A stretch of 64,000 nt of DNA from the NCBI GenBank assembly GCA_964020155.1, contig OZ026560.1:1707501-1771500 (forward strand), written 5' to 3'. The position numbers and the translations under genes are program-made. A model generated the notes under the pieces. The model ran no database searches, was not told the origin of the DNA, and saw only the letters and a list, made by a program, of their open reading frames with translations. Shown one piece after another: positions 47,001 to 56,227 of the stretch (within the stretch, counting starts at the first letter, position 1; each line of letters begins with the position of its first letter). The DNA comes from Chondrilla cf. caribensis (Eukaryota > Porifera > Demospongiae > Chondrillida > Chondrillidae).

Positions 47001-50000
47001 TATTTATATGTAGCTAAGTTGAATACCGTATATTCCCGAATTTTTCGGCAGAGCAAATTTCAGCTCTAAGTCAGCCATAAGGGATACAATGGTTGGAACC
47101 TGAGACGCGCCGGATATTAGGGAAATTTGACGACAATTAATTCTATAGAGTACGTGCCGAAAAATTACGTAATCGAAAATGGCAGCATTCTCTTTAACGG
47201 TAGTGGCACCTGTTCGTGGGTATCATGCATACATGGACCAGTGGGAAGACCAAATCGATGCTGCGCTCTTCTTCGAACGAGAATTAGGTGAATATGACAT
47301 AATATAAAGGGTAAGAGTCTGTATTAGTTGTTTTTTAGCCAGTATTTGACCTATTTTGCCGAGCAGGTAACGCTTTCGCTGTTGATTGGCACTGCATGTG
47401 CAACACGATAAACGAATCAAAGCGGAAAAAGAACAAAGAGAGAAGCGCATGGCACATTAGGTGACAATGTGTTCAATTCTCATAGCTGATGAAAAGTTAG
47501 AGTCAAGACTAAAAATTAGGGAATGCAAAATTTCGTCGAAAATTAGAGTATTGCCAGACCCTATTTGGACGAGGAATAGAATAATAATTTGAAATTAGGG
47601 AATATACGGTATACAGTAGACAGACTGAAGGGTTTTGAAATCCACTCATCACAGCTATACTATGACTATACATTAGTATGTTGTACAAACATACTACAAA
47701 CATATAATGCAACAAACAGTAATAACAACAAAGCACGATAACAAATGCATACCTTTTGAAAATCAGTATCCACAATGGCATTAAACTGGGGAGTGAAGAC
47801 CTACAATTATAATAGCAATGTATATATATAACAAATATAACAGTGCATAAAAATAAATCAGTATATATAATGGTTATACCTCAGTATCTTCCAGCAAGTC
47901 TTTGCCTTGATGCAAAGCATTTCTAATAAGATACACCACATGTGTGCCTTTCAGCACTAGCTTTAACATTCCCACAAACTCCACCATGAGAACTTTGTGC
48001 TCTAAAAGGCACCAAAATTGCTCTTGTACCTTGAGAAATGCTGGCCCAGCACAATGCTGAGGTAGCTGCCAAAGCACAGAAGTACTCTGACTTTCTTTAG
48101 CTTGTGAAAAATGTAATTTCTGTAAAGGAATGCCTAAAACTTTTGATAGATATTCAGTTTCACACAAAAGATCACCAACACTGAATTGTCGGTAGTCTAT
48201 GTTATAAATAGCTGTTAAGCACTCAAAAGATTTAGAGGGAGTCTCGGGTTTTTCCAATTGCTTACGGTGCTCTTCTGGAATAGAAAGGAAGAATACTCTT
48301 TGTGCATAATCCTTTACAATTTTTTTGTATTCCTCCAACCAGATCTCAGCCTCATGTACATATGAAGAATTTACATCTTCCACTTGGAAAATTATTTCAT
48401 CCAACAAAGTTGTGTTGATCCAACTCTTATCAATTCCAAGCCCTTGGAAAACTTTGTCAACTGAGTCATATTCAGAAATTTCTTCCACACCAAGTGCATC
48501 ATAAGGAGGCAAACCAAGGGCACGTTGGCTATTAATCCACATTTTAATTATGGACAGATGATTTTTCAAAGTGTGTGCCAATTTGACACAAACATGTCCA
48601 TAAAAGCCTTTGATGACATCCTGAAGTGAGCGATCACTACGCATGGTTTGTATGCCAATATGACTTCGAAAACGTCTACGGAATTTCTCCCTGAGATCCC
48701 CCTCCTTTACACTCCACCTTTTAGCCCTTGATTGATACTGATTCATACCAGACAGTGCCATTCGTTTACGTAGTCTCATCAGTTTGGAATGTTTTGCCAT
48801 TTGCTACATAAAAAAAACAGTAAAAAAGCCTTTTCGCTTCCAAAGATTGTTATTAAACTCACCTGTAAAGTGTCTGTACGACTTGATACAGGACCAACAC
48901 TTTGCTACAAAAGAACAAACCTTAAGATAAGTGTTATAGCTGACTAGAGAATTATAATGCAAGGTATTCTATTAGAGAGGTACGAATGCATAGAACACAT
49001 GTGAGTATAAATAAAAATTAGTAAAAAAAGTAAAAATGAAAAAAATAAGGATGCAGGGATGACTTCCATGGAAGTGGAGGAAGAAGACAGGGATGCTTGT
49101 AATAAGCAGACAGTCGGAATAATCAATCCACCCATCTGAATATAAGAATCCCTAGCAGGCATCACAGCAGCATACAATTTTGCATTAGATATACAATGTA
49201 ATGCTGTTGTAAATTTTGTAATTGTTCACCAAACATATAGTAAACACTCACTTATGAATGTTAATGTACATATAGTCTCAGAAGGACAAATTATGTGCCT
49301 GGCATGCTGGACTACAGCTAACTGACTGATGGGGATTCCTAGCTGATACAGTTAAGCCTATAGACTATAATCTACCTGAATGCTTCCATCAAATTAGCCA
49401 GGTATATCATCAGACCTGCCTCATAATAATTGTATACCTATCAAAGTGACCCTCAAACCACTACAATGGGCTTAGCAAGAATATGAATGATGCATTTGTG
49501 CTATTTCCCGTACAAAAAAGACTCCCTGCATAGGGGAGGATGTTAGATTACTACCCCCACTAGTTTACCCCCCTTTACAATACAGGCTAACATAACATTG
49601 AACTATATAATCTTGACAAATTGATGCATATTAATATTACCATACTGGCATAATAATTTATAAGATTAAAATTATGCTACTATTCTTCCACCCATGCTTG
49701 CATCAGGGATAATATTAAGCACTAAAATAATACTAATCCCCCTACCTTGCATATCAGGGGTAGAGTGAGAATTCACACCATAATATGTGCATTATGCACA
49801 ATATTATCAGTCCCGAGGGCGAGTAGACAAATCGGGTACACCCCAAATAGACATGATATATGGCTTGTATTCCGAATCTGCTTGGTCGACGTATTCGAAA
49901 ATTTACTGCAACCATAGATGCTCTAACACCTTTAGTCTAGTTTAGTTGTTAGAGTATCTGTACGACGGCGAAGTCGAAGAAAGTTCTTACGCTATGAATG

Positions 50001-50459
50001 AGCCAGAAGACGATTTTGAGCCTCCGAAAAGAACTGCGCAAACCCTAAAACACCGCCGTTACTATAGCAGAAGCTGAACACGCCAAAGGATATATGGTAA
50101 GGTGCCCTAATTTCGGATATCAAGTACCATAATCCATCTGAAACTTACACGTTAGTAGCTTTAGATGGATCATAGCTAGATTGAGGATCAGTTTGATACC
50201 TAACTTAATCCGAAAACGGTTCGCGAAGAGAAATTTAATCGCTATAATTCAAAGCGTCCTCGATTAGGAAGCGTCCGGAATTAGGGCTCCCCGCCATGTA
50301 TCACCAACAACACGGAAAGAACACCATGCGCCGTAAATGTCTCCAATTCTACGTACCGTATTATTGTTATTCTAAAGGGGCGCTTAGGGACATTTATACC
50401 CCAGTGTATCGGATTTACACCGTTGTCGGTCCCTTTGAAGTATGACGTCATCGGGATAC

Positions 50460-50490
<31 letters not shown>

Positions 50491-52380
50491 TCCCGATTGG
50501 TGATATTGTCACTTAACTTCAAAAGCACCGACTACGGTATATCCCCGATATACTGGGGTATATTTCTGACCTCATTACTGATATACCCTGTTTTCTTAAT
50601 TGAAAGGAAGTTATCAATTATCGCCGCACTTGTCACTTAAGACAATCAGCAATACTGATACACAATGATTGCTGAAGATCACACCAATTCTGTTGAAGGA
50701 ACACAAAATCAGCGCACAAACCTCGTGTTTTCAGAAGGGCGGCGAATCGAGAACGATTTTAACATGAATCGATCGGTCGTTTGGATCGAAGACTTCATGG
50801 TTCGGGCTTCTAGGCTGGATAATATGTACTCAGCCTATTTTCTTGGCGGCGTTTTGAGCACATAAAGATTTGTCCACTCTTCTAAGTCGGTAAGCTCAGA
50901 GAAACGATCGCTATCATCATTATCCTCACACCTCTTTTTGCTAGGTATTAGAAAGTTGATGGGTACTCGGCTATTGTTAAATTGCCTCTGATTATAGGTT
51001 TTACTGTCGTTTTCAGCTCCCAAAGAAGTCTTTCCTCCCAAATTTCTCGTCTGTATTCACAACGCTAACATACTTTCGATCGTTTTGACGGGATACATAT
51101 TTGTTATACCCCGCCTTTGCTGGGTACATGGGGATATACTTGAGTGTCAGGAAGCGATAACCTCGGGCTTCGCCCTCAGTATATCGCTTCCTGACACTCA
51201 AGTATATCCGCCATGTACCCAGCAAAGGCGGGGTATAACTAATACATATATATATATAGACAAATCGGGTACACCCCAAATAGACATGATATATGGCTTG
51301 TATTCCGAATCTGCTTGGTCGACGTATTCGAAAATTTACTGCAACCATAGATGAGACGCTTTGAATTATAGCGATTAAATTTCTCTTCGCGATATATATG
51401 TATAACTATCTTGTACCATGATGCAAGACATCCGAAGGCGCAGCCTGAGGATGTAGGTTACTTGTTTCGACCGCCTGTCTTCATTTAACTTGTTCTTTCT
51501 CTCAAGTTATATGGATAAATCGATTCTTAACCGTCCAAATGTAGTTCTAAGACTATTAGCTATACGAATAGCCGAATTGTTTCGAGAGCCAAGCTGCTTG
51601 GTACAAGATACAAATCTTGAAGTAAGCTAGCGCTGTCAGTCTCTATCTACTAGATACCTGGCCCAAGTGTCTCTATTCAGAAGATAACTAACCCGACCGT
51701 ACGTCTTTAGTAGGAGAGCGATCCAATCGTCCCTTTCCAGTGAAATTCTAGCCGTCCTGTTCGATCTATCAATGTGAAATTCGTTTCGTTGATGGCTTGA
51801 GGGAAGGGTTTAATTCGATATCGATACGTTCGAATTCGATCGTCCCTTTCCAGTGATATTCTAGTCCCGCTCGATCTATCAACGCGAAATTCCGTTTCGG
51901 CTCATAAGTGATAAAATGATACTAACGAGGTGTATAACAGAGTCAGTTATACACCTTGGGAAAAAAGTTATACACCCCATGAATACGTAATGAGGTAGTT
52001 TAGCGATTAGGACACCCGACCACATCAAAGGAAACGCCCACGCATCATGGTACAAATATATATATACTCACTGGTGCAGATAGTCTATCCCATAGTATGT
52101 CGGCCAGGCTCTGGTGTCTCTTATGATCTGGTACCGTCTCAAGCAATATGGCATGCAGCTCTTGTAGGGTTTCAATAGTAGCATTCTTCTCCAAATGCGT
52201 GAGAAAGGACCTGGTTGCTTCCTTGCCGTCCGTGTTTTTTGTAATCTGTTCTCTCACGGAAATATTGATAATTCCTCTAGAAAAAGCTTTATCTATAACT
52301 CCTTCAACATTAAAATCCTCGGTAAAGGCCTCCCAAATTTGTTGAACAATTTCTTTGACTTGACGCGGCTTTTCAGCCAT
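31612..52380 (-). CDS. HELZ2-like: CARD-HELZ2-like giant helicase: CARD, CCCH fingers, SF1 helicase A, RNB-like, SF1 helicase B (~3,270 aa)
   Basis: About 26 exons on the minus strand, in transcription order: 52380-52072, 48904-48863, 48803-47880, 47800-47753, 46846-46720, 46643-46401, 46049-45940, 45870-45723, 45517-45198, 45070-45020, 44907-44771, 43624-42634, 42452-42246, 41724-41485, 41336-41261, 41186-37561, one or two exons within 37244-36896, 36447-36301, 36196-35991, about 34949-34312, 33763-33652, 33561-33464, 33310-33160, 32598-32425, 32012-31612. Nearly all GT-AG junctions keep phase, which is strong evidence for one gene. Helicase-RNB-helicase is the plan of HELZ2, an interferon-linked nuclear/cytosolic helicase in vertebrates. 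The N-terminal CARD-like domain is not part of vertebrate HELZ2. One in-frame TGA (40345-40347) interrupts the longest exon. Acceptors near 34949 and 37130 are uncertain, and the CARD exon is joined only by phase. Confidence 0.85.
32425..36447 (-). CDS. SF1 helicase B exons of the HELZ2-like gene
   Basis: LNVKQREAVAGAL (Q-like motif), Walker A split by an intron as LVLGPPG | TGKSLTGVHIAYAF, motif Ia-like LYCAPSNSSVETVL, motif II CIIDEASM, motif III VVLLGDHMQLTPV, LETQYRM, IGILTPYRAQQKLID, motif V TIDASQ | GSEFDIVILSMVRS, motif VI LCVALTRSKYGLIILG. Every SF1/UPF1-like motif is intact. The usual QYRMHP is replaced by QYRM-VEVICDVPSKLFY. Confidence 0.88.
35142..35699. mobile_element. Nonautonomous TA-target DNA element, 558 bp
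   Basis: Left end CAGTGGGACCCCTGTAAT pairs with right end ATTATAGGGGTCCCACTG; TA flanks both sides. Typical of Tc1/mariner/pogo-derived elements. No transposase. Within an intron of the HELZ2-like gene. Confidence 0.85.
37561..41186 (-). CDS. 3.6-kb exon: end of helicase A plus RNB-like domain, with in-frame TGA
   Basis: Open from 41186 to 37561 except for a single TGA at 40345-40347 (NLPHVS-stop-HVLEQTDRK); the frame is the same on both sides. After the stop come RNB landmarks: IVDVIPFEIAQNLLFIVHPL, LGAIVGVLPRGTT, DLAFTVESDIYTPDKLLIGI with HVPNVAD, and YTTPFDSVFDIYVQHLLLQG in place of the usual HFTSPIRRYaDlvvHr. RNB catalytic Asp clusters and the TSPIRRY motif are largely lost, so nuclease activity is doubtful. 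The exon ends at ATT|GTAAGT. Confidence 0.8.
41261..43624 (-). CDS. SF1 helicase A exons of the HELZ2-like gene
   Basis: Upstream exon 44907-44771 carries LTNANYKNKFVLLI, a HELZ/MOV10-type lead-in. Then Walker A GPFGTGKT, motif II FIDEGAQ, motif III VIAGDHLQ (exon 43624-42634), LTNYRCHPTIL (42452-42246), LCVVTPNK (41724-41485), and motif VI VFNTVITRASSLVV in the start of the following large exon. All nucleotide-binding motifs are intact, so an active UPF1-like RNA/DNA helicase is expected. DEGAQ instead of DEAGQ/DEAAQ is a mild deviation. Confidence 0.88.
43662..44052. mobile_element. Probable pogo/Tigger-like nonautonomous element
   Basis: The left end TACAGTGAAACCTCTCTATA is a classic terminus of such elements. 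A weaker inverted match GAGGGGTTTCAG lies at about 44039-44050. The right boundary is uncertain. Confidence 0.5.
44529..44706. mobile_element. MITE, ~178 bp, copy 2 (CATAGGCGG termini)
   Basis: Nearly identical in sequence and orientation to 16586-16762, with the same ends. High similarity indicates recent activity. In an intron of the HELZ2-like gene. Confidence 0.9.
45198..46049 (-). CDS. Zinc-finger exons of the HELZ2-like gene
   Basis: Exon 45870-45723 contains C-x5-C-x5-C-x3-H (CKAHPFCKYGDDCRYAHSE), a CCCH finger typical of RNA-binding proteins and of the N-termini of HELZ/HELZ2. Exon 45517-45198 contains a second CCCH-like motif (CWHIRDECKYENCQDPHND) after a CLDC/C..C cluster. Exon 46049-45940 ends the preceding acidic linker with VCQPC. 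Probable single-stranded RNA binding. Confidence 0.8.
47026..47609. mobile_element. 584-bp TIR element with TA target site, carrying a possible captured exon
   Basis: Left CCGTATATTCCCGAATTT and right AAATTAGGGAATATACGG are inverted repeats, flanked by TA on both sides. From 47179 an ATG opens VVAPVRGYHAYMDQWEDQ and continues ALFFERELG, ending at a donor-like GGTGAAT. This looks like the first exon of a host gene rather than transposase. The segment is within an intron of the HELZ2-like gene, opposite strand. Confidence 0.7.
47880..48803 (-). CDS. Novel 308-residue region of the HELZ2-like gene
   Basis: A single open exon, phase 0 on both sides. No known domain is recognised. It begins with a basic stretch (KLMRLRKRMALSG, LREKFRRRFRSH), then a predicted helical region with FYGHVCVKLAHTLKNHL and a TTLLDEIIFQVED segment. 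The short exons on either side (48904-48863 and 47800-47753) also keep phase 0. Confidence 0.75.
50395..50560. mobile_element. Fold-back element around a (TA)n core
   Basis: TATACCCCAGTGTATCGG at the left pairs with CCGATATACTGGGGTATA at the right. Pairing continues through GGGATACA / TGTATCCC to a central (TA)n run. Confidence 0.8.
51107..51239. mobile_element. Long fold-back element, ~55-bp arms
   Basis: TTATACCCCGCCTTTGCTGG pairs with the right end, and complementarity is near perfect inward to a loop CCTCGGGCTTCGCCCTCAG. The loop matches the apex of the hairpin at 15847-15969 (reverse complement). Confidence 0.9.
51715..51900. repeat. Tandem pair of ~115-bp diverged repeats
   Basis: ATCGTCCCTTTCCAGTGA(A/T) with ATTCTAG and CGATCTATCAA(C/T)G.GAAATTC occurs at about 51724 and again at about 51839. 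Confidence 0.7.
52072..52380 (-). CDS. Exon 1 of the HELZ2-like gene: CARD-like death-fold domain (103 aa)
   Basis: The ATG at 52380 opens 103 codons ending at a strong GTGAGT donor (phase 0). The pattern fits a six-helix CARD: IVQQIWEAFTEDFN (H1), VEGVIDKAFSRGIIN (H2), ISVREQITKN (H3), KEATRSFLTHLEKN (H4), TIETLQELHAILLE (H5), SLADILWDRL (H6). Spacing and hydrophobic positions match CARD families, including the late helix ending L..IL...L. It would recruit signalling partners by homotypic interaction. The next in-phase exon (48904-48863) lies 3.2 kb away across a repeat-rich intron, so the join to the helicase is inferred. The alternative is a separate small CARD gene. Confidence 0.65.
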
Positions 52381-52994
52381 GTTGTTAGCGGGTAAACCCG
52401 ATAGAAAATAGGATGTACTATTCTAATCTCTGTTGACTAGATCAAATGCCTCCAACTAGCCAGGATTCCACCCAGGATGACTTCGTTACTCAATGTTTCA
52501 CACTCTCATACTACCTCATTCGCCATTCTTATTTCAACACAGTCACCACACCCACCGTATGGTATTGCGTAATATAATAGTCGATCCTAGCTGGTACCGG
52601 GTTAGGGTGCCGTCACCATAGATACACCTGGATTCCCCGTAGGACAGGATTGGCTGCTTGTATCTGCAACATTTCTACGTGAGTCTCTGATGTTTGTGTT
52701 CGAGTAGTAGGATCGTGGTGTCTATCTATGACTTGTGCTGGCCTACCGTCCCAGCCCGCGCTTAAGCGTCCGGATCTCGAAGCAATCCTATAGCGGCTCT
52801 AACGAATCCAAATTATAAATATATCTAATAGGACATGACAGAACCAGCTAGTGGCCCACCATGGTATCGATTTCTTCTGTAGCATGGAAAGGTTCTGTAT
52901 CGAATTCAGTGGTGATATCGAAGTACAGATGCATCATAATGAAATACTCGAACAACTATTCTTCGATATCATGATGATACATGCAACCATATGA
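52381..52994. promoter_or_regulatory. Presumed promoter region of the CARD-HELZ2-like gene; no other gene seen
   Basis: Upstream of the CARD start codon. No TATA box at a convincing distance and no conserved motif recognised. Short frames only. Confidence 0.3.
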
Positions 52995-53062
52995 CAGGGG
53001 CGTAGGAGCTGTAAATTTTTTCAGTGGCCTCTACACTTATAAAAATGTTTCCTACGCCCCTG
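52995..53062. mobile_element. 68-bp hAT-like MITE
   Basis: CAGGGGCGTAGGA at the left and TCCTACGCCCCTG at the right are exact inverted repeats. CATATGA flanks each side, near the 8-bp target duplication expected of hAT elements. Confidence 0.75.
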
Positions 53063-53239
53063 CATATGATAGCTATTTAGATGGCAGCTATGGTTTTTTA
53101 CTTGTATGTATCTATGATCAAAGTCACCAATATGGAGTTACTATGTAAATCTGTTTATATCTCGATTTTGGTCAACAATATAACACATACATAATTCCTA
53201 CAATATCGATCTACTGTTCTATTTGTATTTAGTTAAGAT

Positions 53240-53283
53240 ATGGACAGTGGAAGTCAAAACAATCAGTTCCTTAGTGAAGTAAG

Positions 53284-53372
<89 letters not shown>

Positions 53373-53380
53373 TTGTACAT

Positions 53381-53436
<56 letters not shown>

Positions 53437-53444
53437 TTGTACAT

Positions 53445-53514
<70 letters not shown>

Positions 53515-53522
53515 TTGTACAT

Positions 53523-53572
<50 letters not shown>

Positions 53573-53580
53573 TTGTACAT

Positions 53581-53648
<68 letters not shown>

Positions 53649-53656
53649 TTGTACAT

Positions 53657-53724
<68 letters not shown>

Positions 53725-53740
53725 TTGTACATGTGTCTGT

Positions 53741-53801
<61 letters not shown>

Positions 53802-53812
53802 TACATGTGTCT

Positions 53813-53876
<64 letters not shown>

Positions 53877-54329
53877 TTGTACATGTGTCTGTGTGTGTGT
53901 GTGTGTGTGTATGGAGTTTGGGTGCATGGTGTGTGTGGAGTTTGGGTGCATGGTGTGTGTGGTGTGGGCATAGGACCACCTTTTGGGCACCCAAGGTGGT
54001 CCTATGTTGTTCTCACTTTCATAAAAGTGTCTTAAACGGTGTTTATCAACAAAAATGGTGGCCATTTGCAATGCCAATAATTGTAATTCCGAAAAGGCTC
54101 AATACAGCTGTTCTAAATATTAAATTCTACTTGGGATCATGTATAGGCAGCTGAAAGGAGAACACTGAAGAGGAAGAATGAAGAGGTAAATCTAGAAATT
54201 AGACTTGCTAACAAAGCTCTTGTTCAAGTGAGAAAGAGTCAACTGAGAAAGCTTATGGAACAAGAAAATCAACAGTACCTCCACGAACTACAGGCAATGG
54301 GCCTTTCATACTACAAAGAACGCTTGTAA
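53240..54329 (+). CDS. CFAP141: CFAP141-like ciliary microtubule inner protein (73 aa, 2 exons)
   Basis: Exon 1 is 53240-53278 (13 codons) and exon 2 is 54147-54329, phase 0. The second exon reads VNLEIRLANKALVQVRKSQL, then RKLMEQENQQYLHELQAMG and a final YYKERL. This matches the conserved C-terminal half of CFAP141 (C1orf189), a helical protein inside ciliary doublet microtubules (A-alpha..L, VR...L..L...E..QY..EL..MG..FY.ER). The family is about 100 aa in human, so a further 5' exon may be missing or the N-terminus is shorter. The intron is almost entirely GT repeat. AATAAA at 54547 is a candidate polyadenylation signal. Confidence 0.75.
53285..53912. repeat. Higher-order GT microsatellite (8 blocks)
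   Basis: (TG)n blocks of about 30-85 bp separated by the conserved spacer GCGTTTGTACATGTGTCT (with minor changes), seen eight times. All long Cys/Val and Thr/His frames here are artefacts of the repeat. Fills the CFAP141-like intron. Confidence 0.97.
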
Positions 54330-54677
54330 CCAGAAAGAGACATTACATACAACTTCATAGAATGCCAATATTATAACAAATTATGAATTGTTGTATATAT
54401 CCATGATAGAAGGACAACATGTGATATCACAACAGGTTGTTTTATATTGTTATAATTGTACACATAGTTGTTATAAATGTGACAGGTAATATTCAACAAA
54501 CATGAAACTAAAAATGTGGAGTGGCCATTCAAAATTACAGTAGCGTAATAAAATTAAGGCAATAATTAAAAATAATCATAATAATATATAAAAATGTCAA
54601 AAATCAACAACAATAACATCAGTCTATGTAAAGGAAATTCACAGAGATAACTAATTTAACAATATGATGGTGACTCA

Positions 54678-56198
54678 TCAGGACAGCATACTTCTACACT
54701 TTTCAATATTACTGCTTGTTGTAGATAGCTTTGAGTCCTTCTCTTGTTTAACCTTCTTCAGAACAGTGACTAGTTTGAAGCAACGGGACACCTCATCACA
54801 GGTATTTTGCACACCTACACACAATTATATGCACCAACATTATGACAATAGTATGTAAGCATATTATACAATGTACAAATCCACAACTTAACGAGAACAC
54901 CCAAGGGTACTTGGAAATGTAGATGCAATACAGTATTCCAAATTTCCAATCACACACTCAGTAGAAACCATCAACAGCATTCATCAAATTAATGTCCTAT
55001 CTACAATTCAAGGATAGTGGAGTCCATTATAAAAACTCTGACACTGAATTTATTCATGGAAACAAATATACTTACATATCCCAGGTGGTATATTTACTAT
55101 ACATTTCAAATGGTTATAGTGAATTTTGATATAGTGAAGTTTTCAGCATTGTCTCCATAAATTTGCTATAATGAGATTCTGCTGTAGTCACATACGAAAT
55201 ACTTATTATAACATCAAAGGCAGGTCCAGGGTGGTTCCTGGGGTGCCTAGGCACCACCCCAGGCTAGATACCTTGTAGAATGGCATAAGGTACCTCTAAT
55301 AGCACACTTAACTGAGCACTGTTTACCACTGTGGTATGGGCAGGCTTGTGTAGAGATAACCAATGTTTACTAGAAATTAAATGTTCATACAACTATCTAT
55401 AATAGTCACTAAGTTACTTTCCGAAAACAGTAAATAGTGAATTTGCATTATAAAAGGCACTCTCCATCAACTTACTCATCCATTCCAGCTTACGCAATGG
55501 TTGATTGTTGGGTTGAATGTGTAAACAAAGTGCCTTATTAGGAAACTACACCAAACTCTCATGACCTTTTGGTAACCTCAAACTGAGAGTGTGCATAGTG
55601 CTGGCATAGATCCCATGGTGCTGGTACAGATTCTGTGGTGCTGGTAGGGATCCTCCATGATAATAAAGAAGGATTAGGCAGGCACCACCCTGGTTTCCTC
55701 CTGGATCTGCCTATGGACATGAAGTGAACTTTTGTGGCGAAAATATTGTCTGGCAATTTCTATGATCACATATTTTACTGCAATTTTCATTCTTTTCTTG
55801 AAATTTATTGTTGCTGTCAAATTTAGTCACCGCGGTCTGCTATGATCATAGACAATATTAAACACCATTTCCATAATATTATTATGTTATAAAATAGCAA
55901 TATCTGCAAGGAAATTAAAATATCTAGGAAATATTATAAAATTCCACTATAGCGTGTCTTAAGTCTGAAGACATACTAACTCTTGAGAATCAACTCTAGA
56001 CCGATCTGGGTCTTCCAGTTGAAGGAAATTATACGATTAGTCTACAAGCTACAGAGTTGTAAACAGAATAGTGTCTATCACAATAACTACAGTGATCTCA
56101 CCTGAAGTATAGCTTTCATTTATACAAGCCAAGTCCTCGACTATCTCGGAACTACCAGGTGGCTGTGGTAACCTGCGTAAACTAGTCCTGGAAGCCAT
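54678..56198 (-). CDS. Unrecognised small protein (77 aa, 2 exons)
   Basis: Exon 1 is 56198-56102 (MASRTSLRRLPQPPGSSEIV then EDLACINESYTS) and exon 2 is 54814-54678. The GT-AG junction joins in phase to 78 codons including TGA. The second exon is helical and amphipathic (VSRCFKLVTVLKKVKQEKD). No family is recognised; size and helicity would fit a subunit of a small coiled-coil complex. It is head to head with the glucosidase II beta gene, start codons 29 bp apart, so the two probably share a bidirectional promoter. Its intron contains a TIR element. Confidence 0.6.
55218..55713. mobile_element. Probable nonautonomous TIR element, ~495 bp
   Basis: Left AGGCAGGTCCAGGGTGGTTC and the reverse complement of the right end (TAGGCAGATCCAGGAGGAAA) are similar inverted repeats, each followed inward by a copy of GGCACCACCC. 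No transposase. Confidence 0.6.
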
Positions 56199-56227
56199 TT
56201 TGTCCAGACCTCAAAGTGGTTTTCAAA
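56199..56227. promoter_or_regulatory. Compact bidirectional promoter/5' leader region
   Basis: Only 29 bp lie between the start codons of the minus-strand 77-aa gene and the plus-strand glucosidase II beta gene. Core promoter elements must overlap the coding sequences or the transcripts must overlap. Confidence 0.5.

Larger units (their letters stand above)
49826..51392. repeat. Nested repeat block in the first intron of the HELZ2-like gene
   Basis: A segment starting AGACAAATCGGGTACACCCC at about 49828 is repeated essentially identically for ~93 bp at about 51258. A segment starting TTCGCGAAGAGAAATTTAAT at about 50226 is repeated inverted near 51356-51392. Two hairpin elements lie between. 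Small frames at 50665-50865 (plus) and 50835-51041 (minus) are unrecognised. Confidence 0.75.

Noticed and set aside
49501..49830. Possible gene between the HELZ2-like exons
   Set aside because: Only short frames with stops; intronic AT-rich DNA.
53240..54154. Open frames of 228-304 codons made of Cys/Val or Thr/His
   Set aside because: They are translations of a GT microsatellite in all frames and both strands; no codon structure or homology.
56216..56227. Upstream start for PRKCSH at 56216
   Set aside because: That codon is GTG. The ATG at 56228 gives a normal signal peptide.
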